64,000 nucleotides of DNA from an uncultured Bacilli bacterium (GCA_934154785.1 CAKPGL010000001.1:496001-560000); one strand, 5' to 3'. Counted from the first letter of the stretch, positions 17,901-26,142 are shown. Notes: generated by a model from the letters alone, not told the origin. Program-made: numbers and translations.

Positions 17901-18327
17901 TTTGGCAAATATTGCTTTAGTATATCCTAATTGTTATGTAGCGCAAGTTAGTTTAGCAGCTAATCCTATGCAATTAATTAAAGTATTTAAAGAGGCAAAT
18001 GAATATGATGGACCTTCAATAATTATAGCGTATGCTCCTTGTATATCACATGGTATTAAAGGTGGTATGTGTAATAGTTTAGAAATGGAAAAACTAGCTG
18101 TAACTTCTGGTTATTATCCATTATTCCATTATAATCCACTTGAAAATAAATTCTATCTTGATAGTAAAAATGTTGATTTTGATAAATATGAAGAGTTCTT
18201 AAATTCTCAAACTAGGTATGCTATGTTAAAGAAGATTAATCCAGAACATGCCGATAATTTATTAAAAGAAACTAAAGAAAATGCTATTAAAAGATTTGAA
18301 CATTATAAAAAATTAAGTGAAAATTAA
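14914..18327 (+). CDS. nifJ: Pyruvate:ferredoxin (flavodoxin) oxidoreductase
   Basis: 1137 residues, full length for the single-chain enzyme. It converts pyruvate, CoA and oxidised ferredoxin to acetyl-CoA, CO2 and reduced ferredoxin in the cytosol, using thiamine diphosphate and three Fe4S4 clusters. Seen in order: the pyruvate domain (GIYPITPSSPMAEHMDEW), the gamma-type domain (GGVTIGHLRFS), two ferredoxin motifs (CIQCNQCSLVCP, CTGCGLCIKTCP), CAGCGE for the third cluster, and the thiamine-binding GGDGWAYDIGF with TQVYSNTGGQ. ATG 14914 is chosen from the promoter position and the family N-terminus; ATG 14899 is an alternative. With ackA at 33.7 kb it supports acetate-forming anaerobic fermentation. 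Confidence 0.96.
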   Translation: MKKQVTVDGNEAAAMAAYMFTEVSGIYPITPSSPMAEHMDEWSNQNRVNLFGDKVKVIEMQSEAGAAGLIHGSLKAGCLTTTFTASQGLLLMIPNMYKIAGELLPGVIHVAARSLATHALSIFGDHQDIYASRATGFAYLASSSVQDCFYMASIAHLSAIKGSVPFLHFFDGFRTSHEIQKINVLEDSDLRDLLDTKSLNDFRNKAMNSKNVMISGTAENDDIYFQATEVRNTYYNKIPDIVNDYMQKINKKAGTDYHPFEYYGSLNPDKIIIAMGSVCETIRETIDNLVRNKYKVGLIEVHLYRPFSKKYLLDVLPESVKSIAVLDRTKEPGSEGEPLYLDIVSALKDKNINIVGGRYGLSSKDTNPSSIKAIFDMLDNPINNFTVGIVDDVTNLSLQIDSDYKISTSDEALIYGYGSDGMVSASKSIMKLVGNNTTLYVQGYFQYDSKKSGGVTIGHLRFSKDRIRSTYYVNEPKLIVVTKESYLEEFDCYSNLKDNGIFILNTIKSDEELKNTMPSKIVKYMVEHNINFYAINAYSLARKVGLDNKISTVLESSIMSLINLVDYDIAKEKMKEYAYNRYFKKGEQVINANYLAIDESVNYLRKIDLSYDNGVNVKDEVDTKDIFNMLKKRQGDKLPVSAFSKIPDGRFYPNTSELEKRCISDIVPAWINSNCIQCNQCSLVCPHGVIRPYLLSKDEYEEAPDYVKNICKPAIGLKDYYFAIGISVSDCTGCGLCIKTCPGKNKEKALISKELELDIRNNSQKVFDYLSSHISDKKLLNKSSIKGSQFSTPKFAFSGACAGCGETAYIKLLTQLYGDSLMIANATGCSSIYGGSMPSMPYNIPWSNSLFEDNAEFGFGIVQADNFMRNRIKRIMLENLDNPNCDLFEKWLANMNDVDICNEVYNNIDYSTCPKELKDLKEYIKKRSIWAIGGDGWAYDIGFSGIDHVLSNNENINILVLDTQVYSNTGGQSSKASEKGSIAAFTSSGKKTNKKDLANIALVYPNCYVAQVSLAANPMQLIKVFKEANEYDGPSIIIAYAPCISHGIKGGMCNSLEMEKLAVTSGYYPLFHYNPLENKFYLDSKNVDFDKYEEFLNSQTRYAMLKKINPEHADNLLKETKENAIKRFEHYKKLSEN

Positions 18328-18342
18328 TTTAATAAAAACATA

Positions 18343-18371
18343 TTTACAAAAACATAAAAATTTTATATAAT
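18343..18371 (+). promoter_or_regulatory. Predicted promoter of the poly-G leader and surface gene
   Basis: TTTACA (18343-18348), a 17-base spacer and a perfect TATAAT (18366-18371) lie directly after nifJ, about 205 bases before the surface-gene ATG. This predicts an RNA leader of roughly 190 bases. Confidence 0.7.
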
Positions 18372-18403
18372 TGACATGTAATAAAAATAAGGGTAGTGAT
18401 AAT

Positions 18404-18466
18404 ATGACTAAAACTATTATTATAAATGATTTACAATTTGTTAACCAGGGGGGGGGTAGTTTATAG
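18404..18466 (+). CDS. Leader ORF with a G9 tract
   Basis: A 20-codon ORF starting MTKTIIINDLQF after an SD-like GGGTAGTGAT, containing nine consecutive G (18448-18456). In this sequence it stops at TAG 18464-18466. Losing one G (8, or 11) would extend the frame to a TAA at 18510-18512 in the reference numbering, inside the following terminator hairpin. Lengths of 7 or 10 stop at once. A G9 run is striking in such AT-rich DNA. Whether it is translated is unproven; the peptide itself resembles nothing known to me. Confidence 0.4.
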   Translation: MTKTIIINDLQFVNQGGGSL

Positions 18467-18485
18467 TCATACCCTAATAAATACT

Positions 18486-18550
18486 AAAGACACAAAGATG
18501 AATTGGAGGTAAACTCTAATTTGTTTTTGTGTCTTTTTGTTGTAATTAAA
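18486..18550 (+). terminator. Terminator/attenuator hairpin in the surface-gene leader
   Basis: AAAGACACAAA (18486-18496) pairs with TTTGTGTCTTT (18536-18546), with an inner stem AATTGGAG/CTCTAATT (18501-18508, 18514-18521), followed by TTTTTGTTG. It lies between the leader ORF and the SD AAAGGGAG of the surface gene. Read-through would be needed for expression from the 18.34 kb promoter. Confidence 0.75.
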
Positions 18551-18570
18551 TAAAGAAAGGGAGAATATCT

Positions 18571-20190
18571 ATGAAAGATAGAAATAAAAGAAAGTTAATA
18601 ATATATGGCTTATTAGGAGTATTGATGCTAACTACAGTTGCGTATGCATCATTACAAACAATATTAAATGTATCAGGTACCGTAGTAAAGAAAGGTAACT
18701 TGTGGAATATATATTTTACTAATTCCAGTAGTGCTAGTATAGTAGGAACAGCAACAGGTAGTAGTTTAAATATACAAGCATCTAAATTAGATTTTTCAGT
18801 AAGTTTATATAAACCTAGAGATAAAGTAAGTTATACAGTAGATATAAAAAATGGAGGAACTATAGATGCCGTATTAAATAGTATATCCTTAACAGGATTA
18901 GATACTGCAAGTAATAATAATATTAATTATACAGTAACGTATTCTGATGGAAGTACTATAAAAGAGGGAGATACTTTAAATGCCGGATCAAGTAAGACAA
19001 TAAAGATAACAGTAGAGTTTGATAGTAATGCGACTAGTTTACTAGAAAGTGATGTTAACTTAACATTTGGAGTAACTCTAATATATGGACAAACTACAAG
19101 TAGTAGTTCTACTGGAACTAGTGGAATAACAAGTAATAATGTAATTGCGGGAATATATGGAGAAAGCATTCAAAATGGAACCCCAACGCCAACTAGTCCA
19201 GTAGAGATAGAGAGTGTTGGTGAAAGAACAACAAATTATTATAAAGCAAGTAATTTTTCTTCAGAAGATTTTAATGTAAGTTATGATGAATTTACTAGTA
19301 TTTACACTATAAATGGCACTTCAACTTGTGCACAAAATATAACATTATCAAGTCATTTAGTCTTAGATATAGCAACTGGTGAAAATATAGTATTAACTGC
19401 GGAAATTATTTCTGGTAATATTGAAAGAAATAACAATTATGTATTATATTCATTGTTTAATTCTACAAAAGATCAATATATAAGAGATAGTTCAAGTTAT
19501 CTAGTAAACCCAGGAAAATTAAGCGTTACTGGTGAATTATTTAGTGCTGAATATTATAACTATTATGTACAAATTGGAGGAGCCGGAGTAAAATTTAATG
19601 ATGTAAAACTTCGCATTAAAATAGAAAAAGCTAGCAATACAAGCGATGGATATGAACCATATGGGTATAAAATACCAATTACCGTAAGCAATGGAAGTGA
19701 TACCAAGACAACAAATATTTATTTAAAAGAACCATTACGTAAAGTAGGAGAGTATGCCGATTACTTAGATTTGACAAATAAGAAGGTAGTAAGAAATGTT
19801 AGAAGATATAGTTTCACTGGTAGTGAAAGTTGGTCTGCAGATTATGCTCCCACACTTTTGTTTTCAGTACCAATTACTAATAAAGGTATTGCAAATACAA
19901 AAATATTATGTAATGTAGCAGAATATAGTCTTGAGCAAAAAGGAATTAGATACACTAATTCTTTAGGCAACACTTTTGGATTTGATAATGCGTATTCAAA
20001 ATTTGGAGTATCTAATCTAACTGAGTTTAAAGAAAAATTAGGAACATTAAACGCATATATGCTTTATTTATTAGCAACACCAACTGAGGAGAGTATAGAT
20101 GTACCAGAAATACCAACTCTTACAGGTAATGTAACATATACTATAGGTACAAGTATAAAACCTAGTAGTATAAATTACACAATTAGATAA
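18571..20190 (+). CDS. Exported surface protein: CalY/TasA-like N-terminus fused to a phage-tail-like region
   Basis: 539 residues. The N-terminus (KRKLIIYGLLGVLMLTTVAYA, about 6-26) is a signal or anchor of the SipW-dependent type. Residues about 27-175 resemble the beta domain of TasA/camelysin-like exported proteins (KPRDKVSYTVDIKNGGTIDA). From about 195 to the end the protein matches a module frequent in Bacillota phage tail or receptor-binding proteins: IQNGTPTPTSPVEIESVGE, then DGYEPYGYKIPI, IYLKEPLRKVGEYADYLDL and LATPTEESIDVPEIPTL. A cell-anchored protein carrying this module is unusual and probably works as an adhesin; this is inference. The start has AAAGGGAG ahead. Expression may depend on the G9 leader. 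Confidence 0.75.
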   Translation: MKDRNKRKLIIYGLLGVLMLTTVAYASLQTILNVSGTVVKKGNLWNIYFTNSSSASIVGTATGSSLNIQASKLDFSVSLYKPRDKVSYTVDIKNGGTIDAVLNSISLTGLDTASNNNINYTVTYSDGSTIKEGDTLNAGSSKTIKITVEFDSNATSLLESDVNLTFGVTLIYGQTTSSSSTGTSGITSNNVIAGIYGESIQNGTPTPTSPVEIESVGERTTNYYKASNFSSEDFNVSYDEFTSIYTINGTSTCAQNITLSSHLVLDIATGENIVLTAEIISGNIERNNNYVLYSLFNSTKDQYIRDSSSYLVNPGKLSVTGELFSAEYYNYYVQIGGAGVKFNDVKLRIKIEKASNTSDGYEPYGYKIPITVSNGSDTKTTNIYLKEPLRKVGEYADYLDLTNKKVVRNVRRYSFTGSESWSADYAPTLLFSVPITNKGIANTKILCNVAEYSLEQKGIRYTNSLGNTFGFDNAYSKFGVSNLTEFKEKLGTLNAYMLYLLATPTEESIDVPEIPTLTGNVTYTIGTSIKPSSINYTIR

Positions 20191-20227
20191 TAAAACTAAA
20201 ATATTAACATAAAAATTTTATATAAAG

Positions 20228-20254
20228 GCTTTAAATTCGTTTTAAAGCTTTTTA
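20228..20254 (+). terminator. Rho-independent terminator after the surface gene
   Basis: GCTTTAAA (20228-20235) pairs with TTTAAAGC (20241-20248), followed by TTTTTAT. Confidence 0.75.
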
Positions 20255-20306
20255 TATAATGTGATAATAGTGTTAGTTGTAAAGATGGTTAAATCTATCT
20301 AATTTT

Positions 20307-20337
20307 TTGACATATTTAATATTCATTATGTTATAAT
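20307..20337 (+). promoter_or_regulatory. Predicted promoter of the pseudopilin-like gene
   Basis: TTGACA (20307-20312) and TATAAT (20332-20337), spacer 19 bases (18 if the -10 is read one base earlier). It lies about 25 bases before the start codon. Confidence 0.6.
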
Positions 20338-20362
20338 GATATTGTCAAGGTAGGTTAGTAAT

Positions 20363-22228
20363 ATGTTTAAGAAAAAAGAAGGTTTTACTTTAATAGAATT
20401 ATTGGCGGTCTTAGTTGTTTTAGCAATAATATCAATGATAGGTTATTCAATGATAACTAATACTATCAAAACAGTAAAATACAAAGTAGAAATAGAAAAC
20501 ACTAGAACCTTAACTAAGGTAGTTAATGATACTCTTTTTCTAAATGAAATGAATAATACTAGTATAAATATACCAAGTTTTTATGTTATAGAAAATGATA
20601 AAGAGTATACTCTTGATAAAAATGGGAATAGAGCAGAAACAAATAATTTTAAATATAATGGTAAATTATGTGACTATTGTATTATAAAAATTAATAGTGA
20701 TAAACAAATTTCTATCATATTAGAAGGACAAGAACAAGATGTTGTGAAAGAATTCTCTTCTAGTAATATAACATCTATTCCTTTAACTATATCACGTGAA
20801 GACCAATCTTTTTACAATGAATTAACATTGTTTAGTGACATTTATATCAGCACTAATAATGTTAATTATCCTCAAAGAGCTGTTGTTGAAGATACTGTTG
20901 TTAATTTATTATCTGATACTGGTGTTAAAACTAAAGCGTATACTCTAAGTAATTCGAGTGGTCAAGGTAAAGTGGATATGGTATCACCAGATAATATAAT
21001 TATTAAGATTAAAAATGGTAATGGATATATTGAAAAAGATAACTCTGGTAATCTTAATCTTACTGAGAATATTAATAAAGAATATTCAAATGATATTCTA
21101 AATTTATATGATGAATTAAAATATGTTGCAAATAAATATATATTGAATAATAGTATTACTGAAGAAGTTTACTTTGAATTTCAAAATGGTACTATAAATA
21201 AAGTTGATATATATGGAAACTATGATAAAAATGCTAACGTTGCTATGAACAAAAATATTAGTGGTAGTGGGGAACTACGTATTAGTCCTACTAAACAAAT
21301 ATCAGTTGTAATATACCAAGATAACTATGATATAAAAAATGATTATGTTAATGAAAAGTTATATAATCAAGATTTAAAATATCCTAGAGATACAGTTATA
21401 TTATTTAAAAATATGCATCGACTAGAGTTATTAGCAGAAAAATATACTGGCGGTAATGATGGCGGTACAAGTACTTATTTTACTGGAAAAAGTGATTGGT
21501 TAGTATTTTACTATATTAGAAGATTAAAATATGCAGATTCTACTAATTATGTAGCTGTTACGGGATCTGATTCGAAATTTGTTACTTATGTTAACAATAA
21601 TGGTGCTAATTTAAAGAATTACTTTACTAAAACTAACACATTTACTGTTGGCTCCGCTACAGTTGATTTAAAACATATGGCAGCATCAATTGCGGGAAAT
21701 ATGTATAACACACCTTGGACATATAACTTGGCTTATGATGAATTAGAATATGACTGTTTAGTAAGTTGGGCCGGTGATTTACAGGAATTTATGGAATATA
21801 ATATTCTAAAAAGTGGTGTTAAAGAAAAATATGGTAGTTATAAAGACGCTGTTTATAGTTTAATGGGTGACGAAGGTACAAGGTTTGGTATGGATGATAT
21901 ATATGCTGATATAGATAACTGGAATTTATATTATAACTTTAGAGAGAATAGAAATTTAAATATTGAAGAAGTTCTAGATAAGTATTATTCTGGTGAGTCT
22001 AAGAGAAATTATAAAAATCGTTATACTTCTTTTATAACTCTAATGAATAGTGTTGGAAAAAGTTTAGGTAAAACAAATTTTGAAGGAGCAGTAAAGCATT
22101 TTACTGATACTGATAAAACTTGGGATACCATGGGTACTTTATCTATAAAACCAACTGAAGCGGAGCAAACAGAAATAGCAGAAGGGTTTATTAAATGGAT
22201 AAAAGACAAAGCAGCTTTAGAAAAATAA
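20363..22228 (+). CDS. Large pseudopilin-like protein with unknown C-terminal domain
   Basis: 621 residues. KKKEGFTLIELLAVLVVLAI at residues 3-22 is a textbook class III prepilin signal with the prepilin-peptidase cleavage site after Gly and Glu at +5. Ordinary pilins and pseudopilins have 100-250 residues; here a beta-rich region (about 50-320) and an alpha/aromatic-rich domain (about 335-621) are added. The latter holds DLKHMAASIAGNMYN and DCLVSWAGDLQEFMEY, which I do not recognise with certainty; conserved-looking His, Cys and Asp could be catalytic. No pilus ATPase, platform protein or prepilin peptidase gene is in the window. It may be a surface effector displayed through the type IV filament route; this is inference. 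Confidence 0.75.
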   Translation: MFKKKEGFTLIELLAVLVVLAIISMIGYSMITNTIKTVKYKVEIENTRTLTKVVNDTLFLNEMNNTSINIPSFYVIENDKEYTLDKNGNRAETNNFKYNGKLCDYCIIKINSDKQISIILEGQEQDVVKEFSSSNITSIPLTISREDQSFYNELTLFSDIYISTNNVNYPQRAVVEDTVVNLLSDTGVKTKAYTLSNSSGQGKVDMVSPDNIIIKIKNGNGYIEKDNSGNLNLTENINKEYSNDILNLYDELKYVANKYILNNSITEEVYFEFQNGTINKVDIYGNYDKNANVAMNKNISGSGELRISPTKQISVVIYQDNYDIKNDYVNEKLYNQDLKYPRDTVILFKNMHRLELLAEKYTGGNDGGTSTYFTGKSDWLVFYYIRRLKYADSTNYVAVTGSDSKFVTYVNNNGANLKNYFTKTNTFTVGSATVDLKHMAASIAGNMYNTPWTYNLAYDELEYDCLVSWAGDLQEFMEYNILKSGVKEKYGSYKDAVYSLMGDEGTRFGMDDIYADIDNWNLYYNFRENRNLNIEEVLDKYYSGESKRNYKNRYTSFITLMNSVGKSLGKTNFEGAVKHFTDTDKTWDTMGTLSIKPTEAEQTEIAEGFIKWIKDKAALEK

Positions 22229-22252
22229 TTTTTAAATTAGATTATTAAATGG

Positions 22253-22281
22253 TTGCAACAACTTCTTATTTATGATAAACT
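22253..22281 (+). promoter_or_regulatory. Predicted secG promoter
   Basis: TTGCAA (22253-22258), a 17-base spacer and TAAACT (22276-22281), just ahead of TTAGGAGGAAA. Confidence 0.6.
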
Positions 22282-22304
22282 AACTAATGTTAGGAGGAAA
22301 GTCC

Positions 22305-22517
22305 ATGCAAGTTGTATTAATTATTGTATCAATTTTATTAATTGCCATCGTATTATTACAAAGCGGTAAAGCTGAAAGTGCTTCTAATGTAATTACTGGC
22401 GGTAATGATAGTTTATTTGCTAATCGTAAAGAGCGTGGTGGCGAATTAGTTATTAGTAGAATTACTTTAGGATTAGGAATCTTATTCTTTGTAATTTGTT
22501 TAATTTTAGGTTTTTAA
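22305..22517 (+). CDS. secG: Preprotein translocase subunit SecG
   Basis: 70 residues with two transmembrane helices (about 2-17 and 48-68) flanking a loop with the family motif IVLLQSGK near residue 14 and the GG.DSLF motif. SecG joins SecYE in the inner-membrane export channel. ATG 22305 follows AGGAGGAAA by about 7 bases; the open frame also extends to 22287, inside the SD. Own promoter and terminator. Confidence 0.92.
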   Translation: MQVVLIIVSILLIAIVLLQSGKAESASNVITGGNDSLFANRKERGGELVISRITLGLGILFFVICLILGF

Positions 22518-22568
22518 TTTCTAAAAATAGTAAAGTAATTGAATTAATTTTGTAAATATTTAAGTAAA

Positions 22569-22604
22569 AACAACTATAGGTATATGCTTATAGTTGTTTT
22601 TTTG
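22569..22604 (+). terminator. Rho-independent terminator after secG
   Basis: AACAACTATA (22569-22578) and TATAGTTGTT (22589-22598) pair perfectly and are followed by TTTTT. A TATAAT at 22606-22611 directly after it probably serves rlmN. Confidence 0.85.
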
Positions 22605-22628
22605 GTATAATGTTAAGTGGTGAAAAGT

Positions 22629-23651
22629 ATGCAAAACATATATGGTTATAGTATTGAAGACTTAGAAAAATATTTTGAATCTATTGGTGAAAAGAAATTT
22701 AAAGCAACACAGGTTTTTGAGTGGCTATATAAAAAACGTGTTACTTCTTTTGATGATATGACAAATATCAAGAAAGATGTAATTACTAAGTTAAAGGCAG
22801 ACTTTTCAATAAACCAATTGCATATTATTGATAAGAAAAGTGATGTTGATGTTCATAAATACTTATTTGAACTTAACGATTCTGAAAAGATAGAAGCTGT
22901 TTTAATGAACCATGATTATGGAAATAGTCTTTGTGTTTCTAGCCAAGTTGGTTGTAATATGGGATGTGCTTTCTGTGAAAGTGGACGCTTAAAAAAAGTG
23001 AGAAACCTTGAGGCTTACGAAATGGTTTTACAAATATTAATGGTAGAAAAAGACTTAAATATTCGTATTTCACATATTGTATTAATGGGGATTGGTGAAC
23101 CTTTAGATAACTATGATAACGTTATAAAATTCATAGATATAGTAAATTCTCCAAAAGGAATTGATATTGGTTCAAGACATATTACAGTATCAACTTGTGG
23201 GGTAGTTCCTAAAATACGTGAATTTATGAATTTAGGTAAACAAGTTAATTTAGCAATATCATTACATGCTCCTAATAATGAACTTCGAAGTAAACTAATG
23301 AAAATTAATAAGGTTTATCCTATTGAAGAAGTTATTAAAGTAGTAAAAGAGTATATTGCTAAAACTAATCGTCGTGTTACTTTTGAATATATTATGCTAA
23401 AAGATATTAACGATAAAGAAGTTCATGCTTTAGAACTTGCTAAGTTATTAAAAGGTATAAACTGCTATGTTAATTTAATTCCTTATAATGAAACTAGTCA
23501 TATTGAATTTAAAAAAACTGATAATTCACAAATAATGCGATTTTATGATATACTAAAGAAGAATAATATAGGCGTAACTGTTAGAAGAGAGTTTGGTTCC
23601 AAAGTAAAGGCTGCATGCGGTCAATTACGTGCTGAACATAGGGAGGTGTAA
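22629..23651 (+). CDS. rlmN: Dual-specificity RNA methyltransferase RlmN
   Basis: 340 residues, radical-SAM enzyme that makes 2-methyladenosine at A2503 of 23S rRNA (and A37 of some tRNAs). CNMGCAFCESG near residue 109 is the CxxxCxxC cluster motif. GIGEPLDNYDNV, STCGVVPKIREF and SLHAPN are family landmarks, and the AACGQL end carries the methyl-accepting cysteine. ATG 22629 was chosen because the likely -10 box at 22606-22611 puts the transcript start near 22618. It starts the rlmN-prpC-prkC-rsgA-rpe run; its stop is 1 base before the prpC start. Confidence 0.93.
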   Translation: MQNIYGYSIEDLEKYFESIGEKKFKATQVFEWLYKKRVTSFDDMTNIKKDVITKLKADFSINQLHIIDKKSDVDVHKYLFELNDSEKIEAVLMNHDYGNSLCVSSQVGCNMGCAFCESGRLKKVRNLEAYEMVLQILMVEKDLNIRISHIVLMGIGEPLDNYDNVIKFIDIVNSPKGIDIGSRHITVSTCGVVPKIREFMNLGKQVNLAISLHAPNNELRSKLMKINKVYPIEEVIKVVKEYIAKTNRRVTFEYIMLKDINDKEVHALELAKLLKGINCYVNLIPYNETSHIEFKKTDNSQIMRFYDILKKNNIGVTVRREFGSKVKAACGQLRAEHREV

Positions 23652-23652
23652 G

Positions 23653-24393
23653 ATGGACTATTTTTATTTAACTGATTCTGGTAAAGTAAGAAGTCATAAT
23701 GAAGATAGTGTCATTGTCGTAAAAAACGCTTCTTCAGAGTATTTACTTGCCGTAGCGGATGGTATGGGAGGTCACCGTGGTGGTGAAATAGCATCTAGTA
23801 TTGCTATATCTCATATAGGAAAAAGATTTATGGAAATGGGGAGTATTGGTACTAAAGAAGACGCTATTAGATGGATTAGTGAATCTTCTAAGGAAGCTAA
23901 TGCTTTAATATATAAGTATACTAATGAACATCCAGAGAGTGCTGGTATGGGTACAACTTTAGTTATGGCTATTATGACTAGTGATTTCTTATTATTTGGT
24001 AATATTGGTGATTCTTCTGGTTATGTTTATAAAAATAAACAATTACATAAGATAACTACAGATCATACCTTAGTTAACTTATTAGTTAAATCAGGAGAAC
24101 TTACTTTAGAAGAAGCAAAAGATCATCCTCGTAAAAATGTACTTATGCGAGCATTAGGTGCTAATATAAGTGTTGAAGTAGACATTTTTGATGTTGAAAC
24201 TGATGTTGATGGAATAATGCTTTGTAGTGATGGACTTACTAATATGTTAGATGATGAACAAATAGCTAAGGTACTAAGTGAAAAAAGTACTTTAGAAGAT
24301 AGATTGACTAAATTAATTTTAAAGAGTAATAATCGTGGGGGAACGGATAATATTTCTGTTGCATTTTTAGAAAAGAATGGGGTAGTAAAATGA
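23653..24393 (+). CDS. prpC: PP2C-type Ser/Thr protein phosphatase (Stp/PrpC)
   Basis: 246 residues. Metal-binding motifs: SGKVRSHNEDS, VADGMGGHRGGE, GNIGDSSGY, DHTLV, CSDGLTNML and the final GGTDNISVAFL, giving the acidic residues for two manganese ions. It removes phosphates from proteins modified by the adjacent kinase PrkC. GGGAGGTG lies 4 bases ahead of ATG 23653. Its stop overlaps the prkC start by 4 bases (ATGA), so kinase and phosphatase are coupled, as in most Bacilli. Confidence 0.94.
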   Translation: MDYFYLTDSGKVRSHNEDSVIVVKNASSEYLLAVADGMGGHRGGEIASSIAISHIGKRFMEMGSIGTKEDAIRWISESSKEANALIYKYTNEHPESAGMGTTLVMAIMTSDFLLFGNIGDSSGYVYKNKQLHKITTDHTLVNLLVKSGELTLEEAKDHPRKNVLMRALGANISVEVDIFDVETDVDGIMLCSDGLTNMLDDEQIAKVLSEKSTLEDRLTKLILKSNNRGGTDNISVAFLEKNGVVK

Positions 24394-26135
24394 TTACAAA
24401 AGGACAAAAGATAAATGAACGTTATGAAATTATTCGTACACTAGGTGAAGGTGGAATGGCTAATGTTTATTTAGCACACGACATAATTTTAGACCGTGAT
24501 GTTGCTGTTAAAGTATTACGTGGTGATTTAGCAGATGACGAAAAGTTTGTTCGTCGCTTTCAAAGAGAGGCTATTTCTGCTTCATCTCTTTCACATCCTA
24601 ATATTGTAGAGATGTATGATGTAGGTGAAGACCAAGGACAATATTATATTGTTATGGAATATGTAGAAGGAAAAACTTTGAAGAGTTTAATTAAAAAACG
24701 TGGCAAATTAACATTAGAAGAAGTTATAGATATTATGCTACAACTAACTTCTGCTGTAGCGTGTGCACATTCTAGTTATATAATTCACCGTGATATTAAA
24801 CCGCAAAATGTTTTAATAAAAGAAGATGGTACAGTTAAAATTACTGATTTTGGTATTGCTATGGCTTTAAACAGTAATGAACTTACACAAACTAATTCGG
24901 TAATGGGTTCTGTTCATTACTTACCACCAGAACAAGCTAACGGTAGTGGTGCTACTATGAAAAGTGATATATATTCTCTAGGTATATTAATGTTTGAATT
25001 ATTAACTGGAGAATTACCATTTAAAGGTGATAGTGCTGTAGAGATTGCTATTAAACAAATGAAAGAAAAAATACCTAGTGTTTGTGAAATGGATCCAACT
25101 ATTCCACAATCAATTGAAAATATTATTATTAAGGCTTGCGCTAAAAATCCTAAGAATAGATATGAAAATGTTAATCAAATGCATGATGATTTAGAGCGTG
25201 CCTTAAAAAAAGAAAATAAAGATGAGAAAAAAGTAGAATATGATTATCCAGAAACAGAGCTAGAGGAAACAAAAGTAATACCTAGTTTAAAAGAATTACC
25301 TGTTTCTAAGAAAGTTGAAGTTGAAGAAGAAATGACACAAGAATTTGTTGATAGGAAAACTAAAAAGGCTAATACTAGAATATTTAAATTGATGGTAATT
25401 GCGGCTTTGTTAGTAATTGTTATAATTAGTACTGTTATAATTTTTCCTAATTTTATAAATAATAAAGAGATTAAAGTACCAGATGTATCATTTATGACAA
25501 CTGCGGATGCTGAGAAAACTTTAAAAGATTTAGGTTTTACTATTAATCCTGAATATAAAGAAGAGGCAAGCGATACTGTTGATGAAGGTAAAGTTATTAA
25601 AACTAAACCTAGTAATGGTGTTACAAGAAAAAAAGGTACAGAAATTACTTTAGTAGTTTCTAGTGGAGAAAATAAAATAACTATTGAAAACTATGTTGGT
25701 AAAAACTTCTATGAAGTAAAAGGTATGCTAGAAACTTATGGTATACGTGTTACTTCAGAGAAAAAAGAAGTAGAGAATAAAGAAGGTCTAACAGAGTATA
25801 CAATTGTGGAACAAAGTTTAGAGGTAGGCACTAAAGCAGGTGAAGGTGATAAAATAATCCTATATATACCAGATATAGTTACAGAGTACCCAAATTTTGT
25901 TGCGGAAGCTTGGTCTATTGATGATGTAACTAAATTCTGTGAAGAAAATGGTATAGTTCTTACAACCGATTACGAGGAAACTAGTACTGCAACTCCAGGT
26001 AAAGTAATTAAACAAAGTCGTGCTGCTGGTACACGTGTAGTAAGTGGTGTATCTTTAAAAATTACTATTGCTAAAGAAGTAACTACTACTCCAGATGATA
26101 ATAATGATGCTCCAATGGGATTTGAAGAAGAATAG
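24390..26135 (+). CDS. prkC: Membrane Ser/Thr protein kinase with three PASTA domains
   Basis: 581 residues. The cytoplasmic kinase domain (about 10-270) has the glycine loop GEGGMANVYLA, the catalytic loop HRDIKPQN near residue 133, DFG, and a GSVHYLPPEQA segment. A linker rich in Glu/Lys leads to a single transmembrane helix (about 333-355). Outside are three PASTA repeats (about 363-430, 431-500, 501-571) that bind muropeptides or lipid II. It senses wall state and, in spore formers, germination signals. The operon prpC-prkC-rsgA-rpe is the usual Bacilli arrangement. Confidence 0.95.
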   Translation: MITKGQKINERYEIIRTLGEGGMANVYLAHDIILDRDVAVKVLRGDLADDEKFVRRFQREAISASSLSHPNIVEMYDVGEDQGQYYIVMEYVEGKTLKSLIKKRGKLTLEEVIDIMLQLTSAVACAHSSYIIHRDIKPQNVLIKEDGTVKITDFGIAMALNSNELTQTNSVMGSVHYLPPEQANGSGATMKSDIYSLGILMFELLTGELPFKGDSAVEIAIKQMKEKIPSVCEMDPTIPQSIENIIIKACAKNPKNRYENVNQMHDDLERALKKENKDEKKVEYDYPETELEETKVIPSLKELPVSKKVEVEEEMTQEFVDRKTKKANTRIFKLMVIAALLVIVIISTVIIFPNFINNKEIKVPDVSFMTTADAEKTLKDLGFTINPEYKEEASDTVDEGKVIKTKPSNGVTRKKGTEITLVVSSGENKITIENYVGKNFYEVKGMLETYGIRVTSEKKEVENKEGLTEYTIVEQSLEVGTKAGEGDKIILYIPDIVTEYPNFVAEAWSIDDVTKFCEENGIVLTTDYEETSTATPGKVIKQSRAAGTRVVSGVSLKITIAKEVTTTPDDNNDAPMGFEEE

Positions 26136-26142
26136 GAAAAAT

